DNA of 64,000 bases from Ponticaulis sp. (GTDB taxonomy: Bacteria; Pseudomonadota; Alphaproteobacteria; Caulobacterales; Hyphomonadaceae): NCBI GenBank assembly GCA_002701295.1, contig NZUJ01000127.1, forward strand, positions 1 through 64,000. Reading direction: 5' to 3'. Made by a program: the position numbers and the translations under genes. The notes beneath the pieces were generated by a model. It saw nothing but the letters and a program-made list of their open reading frames with translations. It made no database searches and was not told where the DNA came from. The first letter of the stretch is position 1. Each line of letters opens with the position of its first letter. This document shows, in pieces, positions 55,173-62,914 of this stretch.

Positions 55173-55202
55173 CTAATTAGTATTTTCTCTAATTAGAGTC
55201 AA
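55173..55202 (-). promoter_or_regulatory. Promoter with twin CTAATTAG operators for the SdpR/SdpI-like pair
   Basis: On the minus strand TTGACT (-35, 55202-55197), a 17-bp spacer and TAATTA (-10, 55179-55174) form a good promoter. CTAATTAG occurs at 55173-55180 and 55189-55196, 16 bp apart centre to centre: one copy covers the -10 and the other lies just after the -35. Start of transcription would fall at or near the ATG (55168), predicting a leaderless or nearly leaderless mRNA. Confidence 0.7.
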
Positions 55203-55299
55203 GCCAAAGCTTTTGGGCCCGAACGGCTTGCCCATTGAACCCAGCCCCCCTCCGGTCTAGGTGTAGACGGGACGCTAATCTGCGATAGGGAAGTACAAC

Positions 55300-56013
55300 A
55301 TGGCCACCAAAACCGTCGAATATTCTGACAGCGAACTCACCTATGAAGGCTATCTGGCCCTTCCCGGCGAAGCTGCGCCGATCGGCCTTGTGGTCGTAGG
55401 TCACGCCTGGGGCGGTCTCGGCGATCACGAACGCGCCGTCTGTGATCGGCTGGCCTCTATCGGTTATGCCGCATTCGGATACGACATTTACGGCAAGGGC
55501 AAACGCGGCGCGACGACCGAAGAATGCGAAGCGCTGATGTATCCCCTCGTGGGTGACCGAGCGAAGCTGCAATCCCGCCTCGCCCTCTCCATCGCGACCG
55601 CTCAGAAAGAAACAGGCATTGGCAAAGGAAAAACGGTCGGTATCGGCTATTGCTTTGGCGGCTTGTGCGCGCTCGATGAAGCTCGCGCCGGACTTGATGT
55701 CTCAGGCGTCGCCTCATTCCACGGCCTCTTCATGCCGGCAGAGAATATTGCTGATGATGTGCCGATTTCTGCCAAGGTCCTCATCCTTCATGGCTATGAC
55801 GATCCGATGGCGACACCCGACGCCATGAAAGGCGTTCTCGATGAAATGACCGCAAAGGGCGCTGACACCCAACTCATCGCTTACACCCATACCGGTCACG
55901 CTTTCACGAATAAGCAGGCGAACGACAAGGCGAGCGGTATGTTCTACCGCGCAGATGTCGATGAACGCTCCTGGAATGTTCTGAACGACTTCCTTGCCGA
56001 GGTCATCGGATGA
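55300..56013 (+). CDS. Dienelactone hydrolase-like alpha/beta hydrolase
   Basis: The 237-residue protein is an alpha/beta hydrolase of the dienelactone hydrolase group: LVVVGHAWGGLGDHERAVCD, GKTVGIGYCFGGLCAL with a Cys nucleophile, LILHGYDDPMATPDAM for the Asp, and YTHTGHAFTNKQAND for the His. It cleaves ester or lactone bonds; substrate unknown. It has an AGGGAA ribosome site and a promoter region shared with the divergent SdpR-like gene. Confidence 0.9.
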   Translation: MATKTVEYSDSELTYEGYLALPGEAAPIGLVVVGHAWGGLGDHERAVCDRLASIGYAAFGYDIYGKGKRGATTEECEALMYPLVGDRAKLQSRLALSIATAQKETGIGKGKTVGIGYCFGGLCALDEARAGLDVSGVASFHGLFMPAENIADDVPISAKVLILHGYDDPMATPDAMKGVLDEMTAKGADTQLIAYTHTGHAFTNKQANDKASGMFYRADVDERSWNVLNDFLAEVIG

Positions 56014-56085
56014 TCTCCCGCCCCTTAGCGGCTGCCACCAGCAGAACACGCCGGGATACCAGCCCGCGTCAGGGGCCATAGAAAA

Positions 56086-57648
56086 ATGTTCAGGGCATCG
56101 CGCGGTCTGATCCTAGTAGCCATTGGTCTCTCCCTCATCATGGGGGCATTGCTGTTGGCGGACTGGTATCTCATCGACGGCGCGATCCCGACCATTGTTT
56201 ACCTCTTCGTTGCCGGGCTGTCCGTCTGGTATGCGAGGGCCTACAATACCTATATAATTGCTGGTCTCGGTACGGCTTTCCTCCTGATGAAAGTCTACCA
56301 GCTTTTTGCCCGGCCGATCCTCACCATTGGTGAATACACCCCCGTAACAGTCGTCCTTCATATCGGGGTGTCGCTCTTCTCCCTCTGGCTGATCGCACGG
56401 CTTGTTGCCTTACGGCAAAACCGTATCCAGACGCTTCGTGATATGAACGCCCAGCTCGAAACGGCCAACAAACAGCGCATGACCAGCGAAACTCGCGCCG
56501 TCGAGAGCGAGCAGTTTCTCCGAGGCGTCTTCGAAACGGTTACAGATGGCATCGTCACCATCGATACTGTCGGCACGATAGGCGCGGCAAATTCAGCGCT
56601 CGCCGAAATGACCGGCTTTCCTGTCTCAGAGATGATTGGCAAAAACATCGAAATGCTGATGCCCGATGAGTACCTCAATCAACATCAGAAATTCGTTGAT
56701 CGATATCTGACCTCAGGCGTCAGTCAGATTGTTGGCACCCGCATTCTTGAGGTTCAGGGAAAGCGGGCATCAGGTGAGCTCTTCCCGCTTGAAATTGGTG
56801 TCGGCGAAGCTGAGGTGAACGGCACACGCATGTTTGTTGGCCTGTTCCGCGACATCACTGAGCGCAAGACTATGGAAGCAGAGCGCGAACGTTTCATCGC
56901 GGAACTGGAGCAGTCCAACTCCGAGCTGGACAGCTTTGTCCGCGCCGCCTCGCATGACCTGAAATCGCCGCTCCGCGCCATCGACAAGACTTCGCACTGG
57001 CTGGAAGAAGACCTGTCTGGCAAGATTGATCGGGACTCCCTGCAAAACCTGCAACTCATGCGGAAACGCGTTCGCCGTATGGAACGCCTGCTTGATGATC
57101 TCAGCGCCTATGCCCGGATTGGCAAAACCAAAGACCATCGTTTTCATGAAAACGTCTCGGGTAATCAGCTCCTTGAAGACCTGCTGTTGTTGATTTCTCC
57201 ACCAGAAACCTTCGAGATCAGCTGGAGTGACCGGTTCGATGCTCTGCTGCTTAAACGCATGCCTCTAGAGCAGGTGTTCCTGAACCTCATCTCAAACGCA
57301 ATCAAACATCACGATAAAGCAACGGGTCGCATTGTTCTTGATGTCGAGGTCGGCAAGGAAAATCTTGTATTCTCGGTCACAGATGACGGACCGGGCGTCG
57401 ACGCGCGCTATCATGAGCGAATTTTCCAGATGTTCGAAACGCTCAATCGCCGGGATGTGGTTGAAGGGAGCGGGCTGGGGCTCTCCATCGTCAAGAAACA
57501 TGTTGAAGATGCTGGCGGCCGGGTCTGGCTGGATGCTGACACAACATCTGGCAGCCGTTTCTGTTTTGTCTGGCCGAAGCAAATTTCGGACGACGATATA
57601 GCGGCGCACGAGCTGCACTCATTGTCCGGGCCACCAACGCTGCCTTGA
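56086..57648 (+). CDS. PAS-domain sensor histidine kinase
   Basis: The 520-residue protein has four to five TM helices in its first 110 residues, a coiled coil and a PAS domain (about 150-265, GVFETVTDGIVTIDTVGTIG to LFRDITERKTM). The HisKA H-box is RAASHDLKSPLRAIDKT (His near residue 290), and the ATPase has VFLNLISNAIKHH and VTDDGPGVDARYHERIFQMF with GLGLSIVKKHVE. The kinase region resembles bacteriophytochrome-type kinases. No response regulator is adjacent, so the partner is unknown. Confidence 0.93.
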   Translation: MFRASRGLILVAIGLSLIMGALLLADWYLIDGAIPTIVYLFVAGLSVWYARAYNTYIIAGLGTAFLLMKVYQLFARPILTIGEYTPVTVVLHIGVSLFSLWLIARLVALRQNRIQTLRDMNAQLETANKQRMTSETRAVESEQFLRGVFETVTDGIVTIDTVGTIGAANSALAEMTGFPVSEMIGKNIEMLMPDEYLNQHQKFVDRYLTSGVSQIVGTRILEVQGKRASGELFPLEIGVGEAEVNGTRMFVGLFRDITERKTMEAERERFIAELEQSNSELDSFVRAASHDLKSPLRAIDKTSHWLEEDLSGKIDRDSLQNLQLMRKRVRRMERLLDDLSAYARIGKTKDHRFHENVSGNQLLEDLLLLISPPETFEISWSDRFDALLLKRMPLEQVFLNLISNAIKHHDKATGRIVLDVEVGKENLVFSVTDDGPGVDARYHERIFQMFETLNRRDVVEGSGLGLSIVKKHVEDAGGRVWLDADTTSGSRFCFVWPKQISDDDIAAHELHSLSGPPTLP

Positions 57649-57673
57649 ATTCAGAAATCGCGCGCATAAAAAA

Positions 57674-57700
57674 ACCGGCTCAGGCGAGCCGGTTTTGTTT
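57674..57700. terminator. Bidirectional terminator after the histidine kinase gene
   Basis: ACCGGCTC and GAGCCGGT form an 8-bp stem with loop AGGC. AAAAAAA precedes and TTTGTTTTG follows, so it can terminate both the kinase gene and the leftward DJ-1/PfpI gene. Confidence 0.93.
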
Positions 57701-57721
57701 TGTCTCACTACTTGCCCGTTA

Positions 57722-58288
57722 TCAGGCAGCTTTGGACTGATCCGCTTTTTCAGCGCGAAGCATCTCGATGATGCTGCGGTTGAAGTAATCCAGATCTTCC
57801 GGGTTGCGAGACGTGACAAAATTGCCGTCTGCAACGACTGGCTTATCGCTGACAATCGCGCCTGCATTGTGCAGGTCCAGCTGGATAGAGGTATAGCCAG
57901 TCATCTGGCGACCTTCGACAACCCGTGCCGAGATCAGCAATTGTGGGCCGTGGCAAATCGCGAAGACAGGCTTGTCGCTGTCTGTGAAATGGCGAACGAA
58001 TTCCAGAACGGTATCGTCTTTGCGCAGTTTGTCAGGGCTGAACAGACCGCCAGGAATGAGCAGCGCGTCGAAATTTTCTGCGCGAGCAAACTTCAGCGGC
58101 ATTTCAACATCATGCCATTTGCCCTGATGGCGACCATTATGCGCCTGGATCTGACCTTCTTCAGGAGACACAATCTGTGTTTCGAAACCCGCATTGGTCA
58201 GTGCCTTGCGAGGAGAAGTCAGTTCGATTTCTTCAAATCCGTGCGTCACCAGTATTGCGACGCGTTTTACTTTTTCTGTTGCCGTCAT
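57722..58288 (-). CDS. DJ-1/PfpI-family protein
   Basis: The 188-residue protein has the type 1 glutamine amidotransferase-like fold: VAILVTHGFEEIELTSPRKA, ALLIPGGLFSPDKLRKDD and the nucleophile elbow VFAICHGPQLLISA with the catalytic Cys and His. Members of this YhbO/PfpI branch act on glyoxal-damaged proteins or as proteases; the exact activity is open. The ATG at 58288 has AGGGA about 9 nt upstream; a longer frame back to 58375 is less likely. A 13-bp palindrome lies about 210 bp upstream. Confidence 0.9.
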   Translation of the reverse strand: MTATEKVKRVAILVTHGFEEIELTSPRKALTNAGFETQIVSPEEGQIQAHNGRHQGKWHDVEMPLKFARAENFDALLIPGGLFSPDKLRKDDTVLEFVRHFTDSDKPVFAICHGPQLLISARVVEGRQMTGYTSIQLDLHNAGAIVSDKPVVADGNFVTSRNPEDLDYFNRSIIEMLRAEKADQSKAA

Positions 58289-58499
58289 TTCTAGCATTCC
58301 CTGTTCAGTTAGACGTGGCGTCCCCCTATTCAACTCTACAAGTACCAAACTGCCGCCTTTGTTCCTGACATTCACAAGAGTTCATGCTTGTGGCGACAAT
58401 CGGACAAAAACGCGTCCTCGAGGTGTTAAATCTACCCGATTCCCGATTAATCGAGCATGACTGTCAGGTATTTATAGTCTCAATTCCGGTGAGGCATGA

Positions 58500-58512
58500 T
58501 GACAAATTGTCA
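58500..58512. promoter_or_regulatory. Palindrome TGACAAATTGTCA upstream of the DJ-1/PfpI gene
   Basis: A perfect 6-bp-arm palindrome with a single central base in the 282-bp gap between two leftward genes. No matching regulator is known. The rest of the gap 58289-58570 holds no supported gene. Confidence 0.3.
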
Positions 58513-58570
58513 CAAATCCAACACATGTTGCTAAAATACAGCGATTCTTGGGTCTGGCGCGCCTGACGTC

Positions 58571-59134
58571 TCAGTATTCGGGCAGCTCGAAACTCCGGAA
58601 TCCCGCCACTTCTGTCAGAACGTTGAGCTGCTCAGGCGCGCGCTCAACCGTCCGCGCTTCCATACAAGGGAAGGATCCATATCCGTCCGCCGGGCCAATT
58701 CCTCCGGCAAGACTATCCAGATCGAGGTCCAGCGGCAGATAGACGTTCACATTCCCAAGCCCCTCACGGCTGAGGTCATCCTTCTGCACAACGCATACAG
58801 AATTGTTCGCAAAATCCGCCAGAACACTGGCTGTTGCTCGCGCAAGATCGCGTTGAGCCGGATCAAAATACACAACATGGATTTCGTGGGGGGCGACGCG
58901 ATAGCCCGTCGAGGCAACACTCCACACATGGACCGTCCCCGGATCGAGCGCTCCCTTGAGAGCCCGTGACAGACGCTCAACGCCATCATCATGATGGTCC
59001 GTTCGCAGGGCGATGAAATCGATCTGGTCGACACCTCCGGCGGCTTCCGCTTGCAGGCCCACGCCGCTAAGCACAAGGCTGGCTGCAAGGCCGCCCAAAA
59101 TACTCCGAACACCCATCAAACCGAACCGGACCAT
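58571..59134 (-). CDS. Exported protein of unknown function
   Basis: The 187-residue protein has a signal peptide (ILGGLAASLVLSGVGLQAEA) and a mature domain with IDFIALRTDHHDDGVERLSR, VHVWSVASTGYRVAPHEIHV and YFDPAQRDLARATASVLADF. Alternating strands and helices suggest a compact alpha/beta fold. No family or catalytic motif is recognised. It is divergent from typA, with about 180 bp between them. Confidence 0.7.
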   Translation of the reverse strand: MVRFGLMGVRSILGGLAASLVLSGVGLQAEAAGGVDQIDFIALRTDHHDDGVERLSRALKGALDPGTVHVWSVASTGYRVAPHEIHVVYFDPAQRDLARATASVLADFANNSVCVVQKDDLSREGLGNVNVYLPLDLDLDSLAGGIGPADGYGSFPCMEARTVERAPEQLNVLTEVAGFRSFELPEY

Positions 59135-59316
59135 CGCCGCAGCCCCTCACTCTCAATACGCTATTGCCGCAGTCACAACGGACGAGCACGCAAAGGGTTC
59201 AGTTTTCCCCGCTCAGACCCGCGAATGCGGACAATTCCACCTCTACTGTAGCCAAGGCCGCCATTTTAGCCTATGTGCGCCGCAACAAGATTTTCCTCCC
59301 TACAGGTACCTACCCC

Positions 59317-61131
59317 ATGTCAATGCGAAACATCGCAATCATCGCGCACGTCGACCACGGCAAGACGACCCTTGTTGATGAGCTCCTGAAACAGTCCGGC
59401 ACATTCCGCGAGAATGAGCGCACATCCGACCGCATGATGGATTCGAACGACCTCGAGCGTGAGCGCGGCATTACTATTCTGGCGAAAGCCACCTCGATCG
59501 AGTGGAACGGCCACCGCATCAACATCGTCGACACACCAGGCCACGCTGACTTTGGCGGAGAGGTCGAGCGCATCCTGCACATGGTGGACGGCTGTATCGT
59601 TCTTGTCGACGCTGCGGAAGGCCCGATGCCTCAGACGAAATTCGTGGTCTCGAAAGCCCTTAAGGTCGGCCTCCGTCCGATCGTTGCGGTCAACAAGATC
59701 GACAAGCCAGAGAGCCGCCCGGACGAAGTCATCAACGAAGTGTTCGACCTCTTCGCGAACCTCGATGCCGATGACGAACAGCTCGATTTCCCGATCCTTT
59801 ACGGCTCAGCGAAAAATGGCTGGATGTCTACGGACTATGAAAATCCGACAGACAATATGGACTCCCTGTTTGAACTGGTCATGCAGCACGTTCCAGAGCC
59901 GCGCGTCAGCGAAGGCTCGTTCAAGCTTCTGGCCACGACAATTGGCTCGGACAACTTCCTTGGCCGCATTCTCACGGGCCGCGTGGAAGCCGGAGTTGCA
60001 AAACCGAACATGGCTGTGAAAGCGCTCGACCGGAATGGCAATGTCGTTGAGCAAGGGCGCATCTCCAAGGTCCTCGCATTCCGCGGACTGGAACGCTCTC
60101 CGATCGACGAGGGCGTCGCTGGCGATATCGTTTCGATTGCAGGCCTGACCAAGGCAACTGTGGCCGACACGATTTGTGCGCTGGACGTAACCGAGCCGAT
60201 GCAGGCCCAGCCGATTGATCCGCCCACAATTGCCATGACCTTCCGCGTGAACGATTCTCCGCTGGCGGGTACAGAAGGCTCCAAGGTCACGTCCCGGATC
60301 ATCTGGGATCGTCTGGAAAAAGAAGCCGAAGGCAATGTCGCGCTGAAAGTCACCCGCTCCACCGAGGCCGAGGCTTTTGAAGTTGCGGGCCGGGGGGAGC
60401 TTCTGCTCTCCGTTCTGATCGAGACCATGCGTCGCGAAGGCTTTGAACTGGGCGTCTCACGTCCAAAAGTGGTCTTCAAGGAAGACGAAAACGGCAAGAA
60501 ACTCGAGCCGATCGAAGAAGTCGTCATCGACGTTGACGACGAACATTCCGGCGCAGTCGTGCAAAAGCTCTCAGAGCGTAAAGCCGACATGGTCGAGATG
60601 AAGCCGTCAGGTGTGGGTCGTACCCGTCTTGTTTTCCATGCGCCAACCCGTGGCCTCATCGGCTATCAGGGCGAGCTCCTGTCGGATACGCGCGGCACGG
60701 CCATCATGAACCGCGTCTTCCATGAATATCAGCCTCACAAGGGCAAGATCACTGGTCGCCATACGGGCGTTCTGATCGCCATGGAAAAAGGCGAGGCCGT
60801 CGCCTTTGCCCTCTGGAACCTTGAAGATCGCGGTAAGATCATGATCGATCCCGGCGAAAAAGTTTATGGCGGCATGATTGTCGGCGAGCACTCTCGCGAT
60901 AACGATCTCGAAGTGAACGTCCTGAAGGGCAAAAAGCTCAGCAACGTTCGCGCATCAGGTACGGATGAGGCTGTCCGCCTCACTCCGCCAATGAAGCTCA
61001 CGCTTGAACGCGCTCTCGCCTATATTCAGGATGACGAGCTGGTTGAAGTGACCCCGGAATCGATCCGCCTCCGCAAGGTCTATCTCGACCCGAACGAACG
61101 CAAGCGCATGAAGAAGATAGAAGCGGTTTAA
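59317..61131 (+). CDS. typA: GTPase TypA/BipA
   Basis: The 604-residue translational GTPase begins [20 protein letters not shown] with the P-loop AHVDHGKTT. The G3 element is [20 protein letters not shown] and the G4 element [18 protein letters not shown]-like domains and the BipA-specific C-terminal domain follow. TypA helps 50S assembly and stress responses, especially in the cold. The ATG at 59317 is chosen over a longer frame from 59164 because the extension has no TypA similarity. Confidence 0.97.
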   Translation: MSMRNIAIIAHVDHGKTTLVDELLKQSGTFRENERTSDRMMDSNDLERERGITILAKATSIEWNGHRINIVDTPGHADFGGEVERILHMVDGCIVLVDAAEGPMPQTKFVVSKALKVGLRPIVAVNKIDKPESRPDEVINEVFDLFANLDADDEQLDFPILYGSAKNGWMSTDYENPTDNMDSLFELVMQHVPEPRVSEGSFKLLATTIGSDNFLGRILTGRVEAGVAKPNMAVKALDRNGNVVEQGRISKVLAFRGLERSPIDEGVAGDIVSIAGLTKATVADTICALDVTEPMQAQPIDPPTIAMTFRVNDSPLAGTEGSKVTSRIIWDRLEKEAEGNVALKVTRSTEAEAFEVAGRGELLLSVLIETMRREGFELGVSRPKVVFKEDENGKKLEPIEEVVIDVDDEHSGAVVQKLSERKADMVEMKPSGVGRTRLVFHAPTRGLIGYQGELLSDTRGTAIMNRVFHEYQPHKGKITGRHTGVLIAMEKGEAVAFALWNLEDRGKIMIDPGEKVYGGMIVGEHSRDNDLEVNVLKGKKLSNVRASGTDEAVRLTPPMKLTLERALAYIQDDELVEVTPESIRLRKVYLDPNERKRMKKIEAV

Positions 61132-61142
61132 ACACCACCAAA

Positions 61143-61174
61143 ATCCCGGAATGGGCACGGCCCACATCCGGGAT
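61143..61174 (+). other. Long imperfect hairpin after typA
   Basis: ATCCCGGA (61143-61150) pairs with TCCGGGAT (61167-61174), and the inner TGGGC pairs with GCCCA around ACG. No T-run follows. It may protect the 3' end or slow RNA polymerase ahead of the true terminator. Confidence 0.6.
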
Positions 61175-61197
61175 CTCGCCCAACACTCTCACATAAC

Positions 61198-61224
61198 AAA
61201 AGCCCGGCACACCGCCGGGCTTTT
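61198..61224. terminator. Bidirectional terminator between typA and the restriction gene
   Basis: AAAAGCCCGGC and GCCGGGCTTTT form an 11-bp stem around ACACC with T-runs on both strands. It directly follows the stop codon of the restriction enzyme gene on the minus strand. Confidence 0.95.
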
Positions 61225-61226
61225 GT

Positions 61227-62471
61227 TTAAGCTATCGCTCGCGCTTGTCTCTCTTTAACCAGATCAATGAAATTCTGAGCGGACCACAACCAGTCTCTCT
61301 GACTCGCAGAAAACGTTTCATGAAGCGGACCAGGCACAACCAGCTGCACTGACTGTTCGTGCATCTGCCTTGTTTGTGCCTCCGAGATGCCGGGCTCAAT
61401 CGTAATCAGATGCTTTCGTTCTATGCGATCAGCCTCCGACGAGATTTGCCTCCATCTCTCCTTGCAGGTCGACTTTGCTGCCAGCAATGTCAACAACTGC
61501 GAAGAAAAACTTTGATTGTCGTATTCAAGCTGCCCTGGGAACAGAAAGTCGGGTTTATTACCGCGCTCAGTTCGCGCCTGCGTCGCAAACTTAAGCTGGT
61601 GCGCCTCAAACAAAGCTCCGACATGATGCTCAAACGACAATCCCATTCTTGACTTGCGAGTATTCTGGACGCTGAGGGAGAACTTGATGAAGCCGTCCAC
61701 GTCCGGCTCGCCACGATCGTCGAAAAACCCCTTCACAAGCCTATCGGCGACAATACGCTTTTCCAGCTGCCGAAACATTCGCTCTTCATGATCGATCCAT
61801 GCTAGCAAGGCAGCGTCCGGATCATCCAGCGGGCTAATCTCGGGCAAGGTTCTGCGAGCCAGATCTGAAAACTCTTTTGTTTTCGGTAGCTTCAAGCCAA
61901 AAGGCTCAATGATCGTTTCTATCCTGTTCGCTTCCGGATCGATAATTTCGACGCCAAGCTCTTCGAGAATAAATTTAGCCGCAAACCCTAGCGTCTGATC
62001 TTTTGCTCCTGAAATCTGGCTCACCTGGAAGAGCGCGCCCGGCCCTTCGTCAAATCCAAATAGCCATAGCAACTGCTTCTGAATGGTTGTGCCTGGCTCG
62101 CAGACTACGATGAGAAGACTGTTGTCAGATCGGCGAGCCACGATAAGCGTGTCTCCTGCTTTCATGGCTCCCGTCACTGCGTTTGCTTCGTAGTAAAGCC
62201 GAGGTTCTGCGGCACGGTTTGGATTGTCACGCCGCGTGTCGTACCAGGTCGCTTTTCCAGTCGCAGTTATCAACTGATCGTCTTCGCCGAACCAGAAATA
62301 ACTGACATCAAAGGTGACCTGAGGCTCCCAACGGCCGAGCACCTTTCCTATAGAGGTCTTGCCGCCGATTTCATGCTGATTTGATCGCTTCGGTTCGGCA
62401 TCCACTGCGCTTAGAGTTTTGATTGCCACTGCATCAAAGTACTCTGACAGGTATCCCTTTTTCATCCCCAT
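61227..62471 (-). CDS. EcoRII-type restriction endonuclease
   Basis: The 414-residue protein matches EcoRII in both halves. The N-terminal effector domain includes LIVARRSDNSLLIVVCEPGT and IQKQLLWLFGFDEGPGALFQ. The C-terminal PD-(D/E)XK domain has MGLSFEHHVGALFEAHQLKF, GNKPDFLFPG near residue 307, and LAAKSTCKERWRQ near 331. EcoRII cuts before CCWGG and needs two sites, one acting as effector through the N-terminal domain, a mechanism likely here. The start is uncertain between 62471 and 62465; either overlaps the end of vsr. Confidence 0.92.
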   Translation of the reverse strand: MGMKKGYLSEYFDAVAIKTLSAVDAEPKRSNQHEIGGKTSIGKVLGRWEPQVTFDVSYFWFGEDDQLITATGKATWYDTRRDNPNRAAEPRLYYEANAVTGAMKAGDTLIVARRSDNSLLIVVCEPGTTIQKQLLWLFGFDEGPGALFQVSQISGAKDQTLGFAAKFILEELGVEIIDPEANRIETIIEPFGLKLPKTKEFSDLARRTLPEISPLDDPDAALLAWIDHEERMFRQLEKRIVADRLVKGFFDDRGEPDVDGFIKFSLSVQNTRKSRMGLSFEHHVGALFEAHQLKFATQARTERGNKPDFLFPGQLEYDNQSFSSQLLTLLAAKSTCKERWRQISSEADRIERKHLITIEPGISEAQTRQMHEQSVQLVVPGPLHETFSASQRDWLWSAQNFIDLVKERQARAIA

Positions 62472-62913
62472 GGATTTCCAGATCTCCCTCTTGGCTTCCA
62501 AGCCAATCAACACATAGCGCTTCTACAGTGTCGAGACCTTTGGCGGTTCGGCCTTTAAGTGCGCACTCCCAGATGATGCCAACGCGCAGTCCCGCTTCGT
62601 CCAGCTTTCTGACCACACGCGCGTCTCTCTCGATATTGCCACCAATTTTTTCCCGCCAGAATTCTTCTCGGGTCTTTGGCCATTTGAAGAGATGGCAGCC
62701 ATGTCCATGCCAGAAACATCCATGGACAAAGAGAACCGCCTTGTACTTTCGAAAATACAGATCCGGATTTCCGGGCAGTTTGCGATTGTGCAGAGAATAC
62801 CGAAATCCTCGCTTATGCAGCGCAGATCGTATTATCAGCTCTGGCTTCGTATGCTTGCCTTTGATCGCAGACATATTCTTGCTGCGGATATCGGGGCGAT
62901 GAACATCGGCCAT
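62434..62913 (-). CDS. vsr: Very short patch repair endonuclease
   Basis: The 159-residue protein nicks beside T:G mismatches made by deamination of 5-methylcytosine at the methylase site. It shows RSKNMSAIKGKHTKPELIIR, the catalytic LPGNPDLYFRKYKAVLFVHG, and zinc ligands in HGCFWHGHGCHLF and WECALKGRTAKG. It starts 1 nt after the methylase stop and overlaps the restriction gene, so the locus reads methylase, vsr, endonuclease in one coupled operon. Confidence 0.96.
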   Translation of the reverse strand: MADVHRPDIRSKNMSAIKGKHTKPELIIRSALHKRGFRYSLHNRKLPGNPDLYFRKYKAVLFVHGCFWHGHGCHLFKWPKTREEFWREKIGGNIERDARVVRKLDEAGLRVGIIWECALKGRTAKGLDTVEALCVDWLGSQEGDLEIHGDEKGIPVRVL

Positions 62914-62914
62914 A

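Noticed and set aside
58384..58566. A 60-codon plus-strand frame in the gap upstream of the DJ-1/PfpI gene.
   Set aside because: No ribosome site and no recognisable features; treated as chance.
59164..59316. A 51-codon extension of TypA.
   Set aside because: TypA proteins begin right at the P-loop strand; the extension is Arg/Ser-rich and looks non-coding.
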